A stretch of 52,983 bases of DNA, taken from an uncultured Candidatus Saccharibacteria bacterium. Lineage in GTDB: Bacteria > Patescibacteriota > Saccharimonadia > Saccharimonadales > Saccharimonadaceae. This document shows positions 16,738 to 24,351 of the stretch, piece by piece. The notes beneath the pieces are model-generated. The model saw only the letters and a list, made by a program, of their open reading frames with translations, was not told the DNA's origin and did no database searches. Within the stretch, counting starts at the first letter, position 1. Each line of letters begins with the position of its first letter. The stretch spans positions 1 through 52,983 of the forward strand of contig CAPNAV010000003.1 in assembly GCA_948663575.1 (NCBI GenBank), written 5' to 3'. The translations under genes were made by a program, and so were the position numbers.

Positions 16738-16743
16738 TATAAT
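16738..16743 (+). promoter_or_regulatory. Leaderless-type -10 of gatCAB
   Basis: TATAAT ending 7 nt before the gatC ATG at 16751. The two divergent -10 boxes (16711-16716 and 16738-16743) are 21 bp apart, so the polymerase sites overlap. Confidence 0.6.
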
Positions 16744-16750
16744 AAAAAAC

Positions 16751-17038
16751 ATGGAAGTTAATCAGGAAGTAATCGCTCACCTCGCTGAGCTCTCAAATTT
16801 CGCCCTCACCGAAGCCGAAAGTGCACACTTGGTGACGGATTTGAATGGTATTATTAACTATATCTCGCAGCTCGATGAACTGAATACTGATCATGTCGAG
16901 CCGACTTACCAAGTCTTTGAGATGGAAAATATCTGGCGCGACGATGAGATTCTCCCCCAAGAGGCTGATCCTGACCAACTTTTAGCGCTGACTAAGGCAG
17001 TTGAAGGTCATCAAATCAAAGTGCCAAAGGTTTTATAG
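16751..17038 (+). CDS. gatC: Asp-tRNA(Asn)/Glu-tRNA(Gln) amidotransferase subunit C
   Basis: 95 aa, normal length for GatC. The typical start (VIAHLAELSNFALTEAE), the middle LNGIINYISQLDELNTDHVEPTYQV and the DEILPQ segment are all present. GatC wraps around GatA and stabilises the GatAB complex that converts Glu-tRNA(Gln) and Asp-tRNA(Asn) to the amidated forms, so this organism probably relies on indirect Gln/Asn charging. gatA follows after 9 nt. Confidence 0.95.
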   Translation: MEVNQEVIAHLAELSNFALTEAESAHLVTDLNGIINYISQLDELNTDHVEPTYQVFEMENIWRDDEILPQEADPDQLLALTKAVEGHQIKVPKVL

Positions 17039-17047
17039 GAGGGAATT

Positions 17048-18487
17048 ATGAAAACTGCGAGTAAAGAAATTACAGCTATGTCGCTAGTTAAGGCGGCGCT
17101 CGAGAAAGCTCATCAACATCAAGACGAATATCATATTTTTACTTTTCTGAATGATGCGAACGCCATTAAAAAAGCCGCCGAGATTGATGAAAAGATTAAA
17201 AACGGCCAGCCAGTTGGGCGTTTAGCAGGCGTGCCATATGCCCTGAAAGATAATTTCCTCAGCCCAGAAGGCGAGACTACGGCCTCAGCCCATATTCTCG
17301 AGGGTTTCACTAGTCCAATCACTGCTACCGCCGTCAAAAAACTCGAAGAAGAAGGTGCGATTATGATCGGCCGCACTAATCTTGACGCCTTTGCGCATGG
17401 CTCGAGTACTGAAAATAGCTATTTTGGCCCTACCAAAAATTCCAAAGATCTCACGCGGGTCGCAGGTGGATCGAGCGGCGGTTCGGCCGTGGCGGTGGCG
17501 CTTGACATCGTGGAATTTGCGACCGGCACTGACACTGGTGGCTCGATTCGTCAACCGGCCAGCTTTAACGGTGTTTATGGCCTCAAACCGACTTATGGCA
17601 CGGTCAGTCGTTATGGCGTGGTGGCCATGGCTTCTAGCACCGACTGCGTAGGCTTTTTCGCCAAAGACCCAGCCGATCTCGATCTACTAATGCAGATTAC
17701 TTCTGGTCAAGATGCGAATGACTTAACCACCTTGCCGGATTTCTATAACAGTGATACTAGCGGATTCGACGATCCGGTCAAAAAAATTGGTATTGTCAAA
17801 GATTTTGATAACGATGCTGTGGCGCCGGCCGTACGCAAAGCTTTGCAGGACAAAATAGCAGAGCTTAAAGCCAATGGTCATGAAATCGTTGAGCTGAGTA
17901 TGCCAGCTCTAAAGTATGCTTTGGCGGCCTATTATATTATTGTGCCGGCCGAGGTAGCCAGTAATCTCTCGCGCCATGACGGTATTCGATATGGTTTTCG
18001 GAGTGAGGATGCCGGCAGTCTCCAGGATCTCTACGGTCATACCCGCAACGAAGGCTTTATGCCTGAGAATAAGCGCCGCATTATGATTGGTAACTTTGTT
18101 TTGAGCTCGGGTTTTTATGATGCGTATTATCTCAAAGCCGCCAAGGCGCGCACGCTTATTATCGAGGAGTATGATCAAGCTTTTGAAAAATGTGATTTTA
18201 TCTTGACGCCAGTCAGTCCTAATCCCGCTTTTAAACTCGGCGAAAAGGTTGATGATCCGGTAGCGATGTATCTTGAAGATATGATGTCAGTGTCGCTGAA
18301 TCTCGCCGGCGTGCCGGGCTTGGCTATTCCTGTCGGTCAGACCGAGGACGGGCTAGATCTAGGTTTGCAGCTAGTTGGTCCGCGCCGCAGTGATGCTGCT
18401 CTGCTGAAATTTGCCGCCGAGATGGGTCGTCAAAGCAGTTCCGGCAGCACGGCAGACGACGCCGACATTATGGGAGGGAATGACTAA
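17048..18487 (+). CDS. gatA: Asp-tRNA(Asn)/Glu-tRNA(Gln) amidotransferase subunit A
   Basis: 479 aa, amidase-signature enzyme that releases ammonia from glutamine. The Ser-cisSer-Lys triad is intact: Lys67 (YALKDNF), Ser142 in AGGSSGGSAVAV, and Ser166 in TDTGGSIRQPASF, with the same spacing as in S. aureus GatA. The ribosome binding site GGAGGGA precedes the start. The stop codon shares its last base with the next start (TAATG at 18485-18489), so gatA and the following gene are translationally coupled. Confidence 0.97.
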   Translation: MKTASKEITAMSLVKAALEKAHQHQDEYHIFTFLNDANAIKKAAEIDEKIKNGQPVGRLAGVPYALKDNFLSPEGETTASAHILEGFTSPITATAVKKLEEEGAIMIGRTNLDAFAHGSSTENSYFGPTKNSKDLTRVAGGSSGGSAVAVALDIVEFATGTDTGGSIRQPASFNGVYGLKPTYGTVSRYGVVAMASSTDCVGFFAKDPADLDLLMQITSGQDANDLTTLPDFYNSDTSGFDDPVKKIGIVKDFDNDAVAPAVRKALQDKIAELKANGHEIVELSMPALKYALAAYYIIVPAEVASNLSRHDGIRYGFRSEDAGSLQDLYGHTRNEGFMPENKRRIMIGNFVLSSGFYDAYYLKAAKARTLIIEEYDQAFEKCDFILTPVSPNPAFKLGEKVDDPVAMYLEDMMSVSLNLAGVPGLAIPVGQTEDGLDLGLQLVGPRRSDAALLKFAAEMGRQSSSGSTADDADIMGGND

Positions 18488-18903
18488 TGCTGCCACCAGT
18501 AGTTTTTCTCATCATTGCGATTATAGCCGTGGGGCTTTTTGCGCTAGTTGCGATTATCTTGAACGGCAAAACACATCGTCTCGACGTCGAAGAATATCAA
18601 ACCCGTTGGCTCAAGATTAAAAATAGTCTTGTGCGTGGTGACGAGCGCAGTTATGCTTTTGCGGTTATGGAGGCGGATAAGCTGCTTGACCGCGCTTTGC
18701 GTGAGCTCGGCATCCCCGGCAAAACTATGGGTGAGCGCATGAAGAGGGTTGGTAATCGTTTTTCTGAGGTAAATCGAGTCTGGGGTGCGCATAAAATTCG
18801 CAACCAGCTGGCTCATGAACAGGATTTTACGGTTGATTACGAGACCGCCAATCGCGCGTTAGCGTCATTTCGTCAAGCTTTAAAGGATTTAGGAGCAATT
18901 TAG
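18487..18903 (+). CDS. Conserved membrane-anchored helical protein in the gat operon
   Basis: 138 aa, not assigned to a known function. One N-terminal transmembrane helix (about 3-26), then a cytoplasmic helical domain. The most characteristic parts are ADKLLDRALRELGIPGKTMGERMKR and VWGAHKIRNQLAHEQDF; the His/Arg/Asn pattern RNQLAHE resembles helical HEPN-like or DUF4145-like domains, where RxxxxH is the key motif, but here it is only suggestive. Located between gatA and gatB, with a 1-nt overlap upstream and gatB 0 nt downstream, so all four genes are co-translated. A role near tRNA metabolism is inference from position. Confidence 0.75.
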   Translation: MLPPVVFLIIAIIAVGLFALVAIILNGKTHRLDVEEYQTRWLKIKNSLVRGDERSYAFAVMEADKLLDRALRELGIPGKTMGERMKRVGNRFSEVNRVWGAHKIRNQLAHEQDFTVDYETANRALASFRQALKDLGAI

Positions 18904-20325
18904 ATGAGTAAAAAATATATTCCGACTATCGGTATTGAGTGTCATGTTCAGCTCTGCACTAAGACTAAGCTTTTCTCTGAAGTTGATAATGACGCTCGCC
19001 TCAAAGAGCCAAATACTTGCGTTTCACCAGTTGATTATGCTCTCCCTGGCATGCTGCCAAGATTAAATCGCGAAGCGGTTAGTTATGCTGTGAGAGCGGG
19101 GCTCGCACTCAATTCTCATATTAATCTTGAATCAAGATTCGACCGCAAACATTATTTCTATCCTGATTTGCCGAAGGGTTATCAAATCACCCAAATGTAT
19201 CAGCCAATTATCGGTGCTGGTTATGTTGAGTTGCCGGATGGTACGCGCGTGGGGATTGAGCATGCTCACCTCGAGGAGGATGCCGGCAAGCTTAGTCATG
19301 AAAGTTCTTATAGTCTAGTCGATCTCAACCGTGCTGGTACGCCGCTCGTAGAAATTGTTTCAGATCCAGATATTCATTCCGCCGCACACGCTCGTGATTA
19401 CGCTAAAGAGCTTTGGCGTCTCATGACTTATGCTGGCGTTACCTTTGGTGATCTCTATAATGGTAATATGCGTTTTGATGTTAATGTTAGTATTGCTGAG
19501 GAAGGCGCCAAGGAGCTTGGTACTCGCGCCGAAGTGAAAAACCTCAATTCTTTCCGATCCGTCGAAAGAGCTGTAGAATACGAAATCAAGCGTCAAACTA
19601 AGTTGCTCGAGAAGGGCAAAAAAGTTATCCAGGAAACCCGTGGCTGGAGCGACGCTACTGGCGAGACTACGAGCCAACGCAGCAAGGAAGTCGCCGCCGA
19701 CTATCGCTATATGCCCGAGCCAGACGTGCCTCCTATTCGTCTTGATGAAAGAGTCGTAGAAGCTGAGCGTGCAAAAATACCTAAGATGCCTGCAGATTAC
19801 CGCCAGGAGTTTAGTCAGATACTCGGTGCTGATACTCTAGAGATTCTTCTGGACTATCAAAGTCTCATTGAGAAGCTCGATGAACTCGGTGACCATGCTG
19901 CCGTCAAAAAGATCGCCAACCTATTTAGTTCAGTGCTTCTAGCCGAGGAAAATGCCAGCCTGCTCAACGACGAATTGCCAACCAAGGACCAGTTATTAAC
20001 ACTCGTCGAAATGAATACAAAGAACGAACTCTCCAGCACCGCCACTAAGGAGGTTTTCCTTAAATTCTTTGATCCGGAAATGCACTTCAAAGATACCCGT
20101 ACTATCGCCAAGGAGCTAGGCGTTATCCAGGAGAATGATCTAGGCGCGCTTGAAGCGATTGTTGATGCCGTCCTCGCTAAGGACGAGACTAAGCAAGCTC
20201 AGGCAGATTATAGAGCCGGTCAGGAGAAGGTGTTAGGCTTCCTAGTTGGGCAAGTTATGAAAGAGTCTCGCGGCAAAGCTAACCCGTCCGCCGTGCAAGA
20301 AATCTTAAGGACAGAACTCAAATAG
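18904..20325 (+). CDS. gatB: Asp-tRNA(Asn)/Glu-tRNA(Gln) amidotransferase subunit B
   Basis: 473 aa, normal length. The N-terminal cradle has the family segments GIECHVQLCTKTKLFSE, RFDRKHYFYPDLPKGYQITQMYQP, HLEEDAGKLSHE and LVDLNRAGTPLVEIVSDPD, and the kinase-like pocket that phosphorylates the tRNA-bound acid looks intact. The helical and YqeY-like tail domains end with FLVGQVMKESRGKANPSAVQEIL. The start overlaps the stop region of the preceding gene with no spacer. A perfect terminator hairpin begins 5 nt after its stop. Confidence 0.97.
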   Translation: MSKKYIPTIGIECHVQLCTKTKLFSEVDNDARLKEPNTCVSPVDYALPGMLPRLNREAVSYAVRAGLALNSHINLESRFDRKHYFYPDLPKGYQITQMYQPIIGAGYVELPDGTRVGIEHAHLEEDAGKLSHESSYSLVDLNRAGTPLVEIVSDPDIHSAAHARDYAKELWRLMTYAGVTFGDLYNGNMRFDVNVSIAEEGAKELGTRAEVKNLNSFRSVERAVEYEIKRQTKLLEKGKKVIQETRGWSDATGETTSQRSKEVAADYRYMPEPDVPPIRLDERVVEAERAKIPKMPADYRQEFSQILGADTLEILLDYQSLIEKLDELGDHAAVKKIANLFSSVLLAEENASLLNDELPTKDQLLTLVEMNTKNELSSTATKEVFLKFFDPEMHFKDTRTIAKELGVIQENDLGALEAIVDAVLAKDETKQAQADYRAGQEKVLGFLVGQVMKESRGKANPSAVQEILRTELK

Positions 20326-22092
20326 ATGACAAAATCCTCCCTCTCCGGGAGGATTTTAGATGAAAACGCTTGTGCTAGAAATGTAGACGAGTGTAGCGAC
20401 AATGCAAAAATTAATGAATGCAGAGATTGGTTTATTAAGCATGTTACCCTGGGTGGCCAGCCCTATACTCTCGATTCCGATCAAGCTCGAGCGGTTTTTG
20501 ATAGCCATAAAAACACTCTAGTTACTGCTCGGGCTGGCTCGGGCAAAACTCGGGTCATCGTAGCGAAAATTGCCTATCTTGTTGCTAGCGGTCAAGCCAG
20601 GCTCTCCGAGGTCGCCGCCTTCATGTTTAATCGCACTGCCGCCGCCGAGGTAAATACACGCATTGCCGATGTAAGAGTTGACGGGCGTACTCTCGCCGAA
20701 ATTGACGGCAATCCAGACCAGGCAATCAAAACCGCCTCAACTTTTCATAAATTCGCTCTTGATGTGACTAAAATAGCTGGCGCTAAATATCAAATTATAT
20801 CGGAATCCGAACATGAGTGGCTGGTGAAAAATTCTCTCGACCAAGCCATTTTGCGCCGTCATCAAAAAATCTCCAGTTCAGAATATGTCGAGCTACTCAA
20901 GCTAACCAGTACTTTTATAGCTCGAGCTGGCCAGAAATATGTCGGCAGAAACAGTTGCGGCGGTCTGAAGGGTGAAGTATATAATTATTATTTGCTCAAT
21001 CGTAATAATCCTGCCTATCAGAAGCATATTCGCACACATGTTTTGGCGGCCACGGCCTTTGAGATTTATCTTAAGTCTATCCAGCCTCCTCGCATTGATT
21101 TCAACCTGCTGATGACTCAGGCCACCGATTTAATGCTAGACTGTGCCAAGAATAATTCCAAATCTACTATGCAACAAAACCTCTATCAAAGAATCTCCCC
21201 CTTGCGCTATATTCTCGTGGATGAGTATCAGGATTTTTCATTTCTTTTTCTTTCAATCATTCATGCCATGCGCGAGTTATGCCCAGAGGCGCACCTCTTT
21301 GCTGTTGGTGACGATTGGCAGGCAATCAATCGCTTTGCTGGTTCAGATGTAGATTATTTCATCCATTTTTCTGAGTACTTTCCAGAAGACGTTACTAATA
21401 TTCCGCTTATGACGAATTACCGCAGTGCTCGTCGCATTGTTGAGAATGCTAATAATTATATGCTCAAAAATTATGACCATGACGCTACGCGTGCTATCCC
21501 ATTTAGTCGTCAAAAAGGCAACATTAAGCACCTCAATCCGCAAAAGATTCGCTTCGATATGACCGATATTAGAGAGGATGGTCTCGGCGATGCTAGATAT
21601 CAAGTTGCTCTACTTGATACCATCTCTAGTGTCGCCTCTCTTATTCCGGAATCTCAGCAAAAATCCTTAGTTCCAGCCGCGCGTCTACTCAAAGCCGTTG
21701 TCAAAATTATCAAAAAACATCGTCATAGTCAAATTATGCTCTTGCATCGCCATAATTTTACCTCCATACCAGGCGTCACGCTAGAAATATTTATGTCGGC
21801 TCTAAAAGAAACTCTCATTAGTCAGGCCATTTTAACGGAATCAGAGTTTGATCAACAGATTCGTTGTCTGACGATGCATAAGTCTAAAGGCCTAGAATCA
21901 GAAATTGTTATCCTGCTAGAGCTTGATCGAGAAATCGTCTTGAATTCTCACCCTCATGCTGCATTATTCTCGCTGTTCGGCGACAGCCTCGACACAGAAA
22001 GAGCCGATCAGCATCGGCTCCTCTATGTTGCTATGACTCGTGCGAAACAGCAACTTTATATTTTAAGCTCCGACCGCATCGCTCCATTCTAG
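20326..22092 (+). CDS. UvrD/Rep-like superfamily 1 DNA helicase
   Basis: 588 aa. SF1 motifs in order: Walker A ARAGSGKTR (residues 68-76), the Walker B LVDEYQDF, motif III VGDDWQAINRFAGSD, motif IV TNYRSARRI, motif V TMHKSKGLESEIVIL and motif VI LLYVAMTRAKQQLY. It is shorter than UvrD (about 720 aa) and lacks its C-terminal extension, resembling helicase IV/Rep-like short forms. The ATG directly follows the gatB stop. Codons 2-11 lie in a perfect terminator stem (20331-20357), and no other ATG, GTG or TTG in this frame lies between that stem and the conserved N-terminus, so the start is likely right. It overlaps the convergent surface-protein gene by 4 nt. Confidence 0.9.
   Translation: MTKSSLSGRILDENACARNVDECSDNAKINECRDWFIKHVTLGGQPYTLDSDQARAVFDSHKNTLVTARAGSGKTRVIVAKIAYLVASGQARLSEVAAFMFNRTAAAEVNTRIADVRVDGRTLAEIDGNPDQAIKTASTFHKFALDVTKIAGAKYQIISESEHEWLVKNSLDQAILRRHQKISSSEYVELLKLTSTFIARAGQKYVGRNSCGGLKGEVYNYYLLNRNNPAYQKHIRTHVLAATAFEIYLKSIQPPRIDFNLLMTQATDLMLDCAKNNSKSTMQQNLYQRISPLRYILVDEYQDFSFLFLSIIHAMRELCPEAHLFAVGDDWQAINRFAGSDVDYFIHFSEYFPEDVTNIPLMTNYRSARRIVENANNYMLKNYDHDATRAIPFSRQKGNIKHLNPQKIRFDMTDIREDGLGDARYQVALLDTISSVASLIPESQQKSLVPAARLLKAVVKIIKKHRHSQIMLLHRHNFTSIPGVTLEIFMSALKETLISQAILTESEFDQQIRCLTMHKSKGLESEIVILLELDREIVLNSHPHAALFSLFGDSLDTERADQHRLLYVAMTRAKQQLYILSSDRIAPF
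20331..20357 (+). terminator. Intrinsic terminator embedded in the helicase start
   Basis: AAAATCCTCCC (20331-20341) and GGGAGGATTTT (20347-20357) form a perfect 11-bp stem with a 5-nt loop and a TTTT end. It starts 5 nt after the gatB stop and covers codons 2-11 of the helicase. It may end most gat transcripts and let only read-through reach the helicase. Confidence 0.75.
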
Positions 22093-24149
22093 TATTTATT
22101 GATTTTTGTTGACTTTGTAGCCTTTCTCTTCACCGCGACTTTTGATTTTTCGGTTTTTGTTGTCTTGGCTGCTTTCTTACTCTTCGCAGTGCTATTATTC
22201 TTCTTACCATTATCTATCATCACTGGAGCAATTTTTAGATACTTACGCAAATTGAAGTAAATCGCAAAGCTTCCCGCGAATACAACTAGCAGAATCATAA
22301 TAAACGCTCTAGATAGAACCGCTTCGCTGAAATCGCCATTAAACAGTCCTACCATTACGTCCATTACTACGCCGGTATTTGGCACTAGTGCAACCTCTCC
22401 GAGTGGCGGGATATAAATGAGGCCACCATCTATCTCGTCACTTGGGATGTTTGGAATCACTGGGATATTATTGGATGGATCAGTTGCGTCCGGGTTTTCT
22501 GGCTCTGCTGGCACATCCGGCTCTCCTGGTGTGTCTGGCTTGCCCGGCTCCTCTGGTTCTCCCGGTTCTGGAGTATCCGGTTCTCCTGGCTCTGGTGTAT
22601 CTGGCACTACATCATAAGGAGTTTCATCGTAATCAAAGGTCACGCCGGCTCGTCCGTTCAAGGTTGTATAGTAGCTGATCGTACTCGCCATTATGCCGGT
22701 TTTGTCAGAGGATTCGCCGTAGTATCGGAAATATAAGGTGTCTCCTGGCTGTCCATGTGGCGACATTCGGATTGGCGTGGCGAGGTTAAAGCCAGAGTTA
22801 GAGTTGTCGGGTGCAGAAATGTCTACCGGTTGCCAAGAACTATCATCGTCTGGAGTGGTAGTGTAGAAGAGACTAGTTTTGTCGAGCGGCAAGAACCCTT
22901 CGCTTTCGCTACCACTTCCTGTGGTTTCGTGAATATAAGCCGCTAAACGCTCAAGGTCGAGTGGATACTCCGGATCTGGATTCTGAATACTTGTATTAAA
23001 TTCAATGATTCGATTCTCGCTACCCTCAACTTTTCCAATTACCTCTGCTGTAATGTCGCAGTCCGCTGAAGCTGGCCACTGCATATGGTCGATTGTAATT
23101 TTCGTATTTGAACCATCCGTGCTACGCTCAGCATAGAAGAAATCAACATTCACGATTTCGTTCATTTCGAGATCGAAGTCTAAGTTTTGACTAATAACGT
23201 CCCTAAAGGTTGATCGGACGAGCTTATTGTAATTGTCGACACAGGATAAATCACCGTATACTCCATCACGGATGCGCATGCATTCCACCCACGAGCCGGC
23301 ACGAATACCGAGATCATTAACTTTCTCAATCCAAGTCGTGACCGTACCATCGGCATTAATTTGGAACCAGCCAGATATAGGTCCATGTAGGCCGCCGATA
23401 TCTAGCACCAACTTATTATTCAGGAACACCCATACATCATCATCACCCGAGAATTCAAAACGCTCGCTACCACTCTCTGTAACTTTGATTGAAAATCCGA
23501 GATGCGCGGTGAATCCAAAGTTATGTAACTGACCTTGCCAGTCTAAGAGCCTTACGTCGGTCGCATCCAACCCCATTACGTCATCAATCGGATAAATATC
23601 CTGCCCGCCATAAACATAGGTTCCTTGAGCCGTGCGGTTGAAGGTGACTGTGCGTCCGTCTATGCGCTTAGATAGTCCGGGAACCTCATGAAACCAACGA
23701 TAAAAGTTGTCGCTTGGTTGCACTGGATTGCTCCCGAGTACATTGATAGACAATGCATCATGAAGTGCCTGCCAAGACGACTCCTGGTCAGAAAAAGCTG
23801 GCACCGGCAAACGATCGGACCCTAGCTGAGCTTGTACGATACCTTGAATCACGCCGTGAGAACGATACCCGCTGCACAACATCCATTCAAACTGGCGATT
23901 TTCGTCGTCGCATGGATCGGCCCTTTGATCCCAATAAGTGATGGGGAGAGTAATAGATTCTGGTTCGCCAAGTGATGCAGCTTCCCAGATTGATGGTACA
24001 CCGTTATCGTTCTCGATTGTCTCAAGCGACATCGCTCGCACTAATGACGAGGCAGCGATTACTGCCAGAACCAAAAAAGAAGCGCAAGCAGTTGCGCGAG
24101 CACCGATACATAAACGGCGTTTTTTAAGTTTTTGCTCAATTTTTTTCAT
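22089..24149 (-). CDS. Cell-surface protein with a fibro-slime domain
   Basis: 686 aa. A basic N-terminus with a hydrophobic stretch (about 17-40) acts as signal or anchor. The central part carries the fibro-slime/PA14-like signature FSGDDDVWVFLNNKLVLDIGG (about 233-253) with the upstream HLGFSIKVTESG strand, the calcium- and sugar-binding type of fold (family knowledge). A second beta-rich region follows (about 330-505). A Pro/Glu/Gly repeat linker (about 517-555, unit DTPEPGEP) leads to VPNTG at 590-594, a TM helix at about 614-634 and a Lys/Thr-rich tail of about 50 residues. This layout (export signal, adhesin-like head, rigid stalk, anchor) suggests contact with another cell or surface; it is inference. 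The only upstream signal is TATAAT 6 nt before the ATG. Confidence 0.85.
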   Translation of the reverse strand: MKKIEQKLKKRRLCIGARATACASFLVLAVIAASSLVRAMSLETIENDNGVPSIWEAASLGEPESITLPITYWDQRADPCDDENRQFEWMLCSGYRSHGVIQGIVQAQLGSDRLPVPAFSDQESSWQALHDALSINVLGSNPVQPSDNFYRWFHEVPGLSKRIDGRTVTFNRTAQGTYVYGGQDIYPIDDVMGLDATDVRLLDWQGQLHNFGFTAHLGFSIKVTESGSERFEFSGDDDVWVFLNNKLVLDIGGLHGPISGWFQINADGTVTTWIEKVNDLGIRAGSWVECMRIRDGVYGDLSCVDNYNKLVRSTFRDVISQNLDFDLEMNEIVNVDFFYAERSTDGSNTKITIDHMQWPASADCDITAEVIGKVEGSENRIIEFNTSIQNPDPEYPLDLERLAAYIHETTGSGSESEGFLPLDKTSLFYTTTPDDDSSWQPVDISAPDNSNSGFNLATPIRMSPHGQPGDTLYFRYYGESSDKTGIMASTISYYTTLNGRAGVTFDYDETPYDVVPDTPEPGEPDTPEPGEPEEPGKPDTPGEPDVPAEPENPDATDPSNNIPVIPNIPSDEIDGGLIYIPPLGEVALVPNTGVVMDVMVGLFNGDFSEAVLSRAFIMILLVVFAGSFAIYFNLRKYLKIAPVMIDNGKKNNSTAKSKKAAKTTKTEKSKVAVKRKATKSTKINKY

Positions 24150-24155
24150 AAGCTC

Positions 24156-24161
24156 ATTATA
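24156..24161 (-). promoter_or_regulatory. Leaderless-type -10 of the surface-protein gene
   Basis: TATAAT on the minus strand, ending 6 nt before the ATG at 24149; no Shine-Dalgarno sequence between. Confidence 0.6.
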
Positions 24162-24244
24162 CTACTAATCCTTATTTTTAGCGCAAAAACATGCCTTCAA
24201 TATAGAACATACCCGCAAATTCCTCTACCATTTTTCCACTTTTA

Positions 24245-24253
24245 TGCTAAAAT
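24245..24253 (+). promoter_or_regulatory. fusA promoter, extended -10
   Basis: TGC at 24245-24247 followed by TAAAAT (24248-24253) forms an extended -10; no -35 match is evident. The leader would be about 90 nt and contains a hairpin and a ribosome binding site (AAAGGA at 24336-24341), unlike the leaderless genes. Confidence 0.5.
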
Positions 24254-24279
24254 AAAGAAAAGTCCGTTTCTTCTATATG

Positions 24280-24300
24280 CTACGGATAATGTATCCGTAG
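24280..24300 (+). promoter_or_regulatory. Hairpin in the fusA leader
   Basis: CTACGGATA (24280-24288) and TATCCGTAG (24292-24300) form a perfect 9-bp stem with a 3-nt loop about 50 nt before the fusA start. No T-run follows, so it is not a terminator; it may stabilise the mRNA or regulate translation. Confidence 0.5.
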
Positions 24301-24351
24301 AGCAAAGTAGATATGGCCAAAAACATAATTATTATAAAGGAATAAACTTTC

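Noticed and set aside
18904..20325. Loss of a CxxC pair in GatB as part of a zinc-loss theme
   Set aside because: Well-studied GatB proteins from other bacteria also lack these Cys, so it is not unusual.
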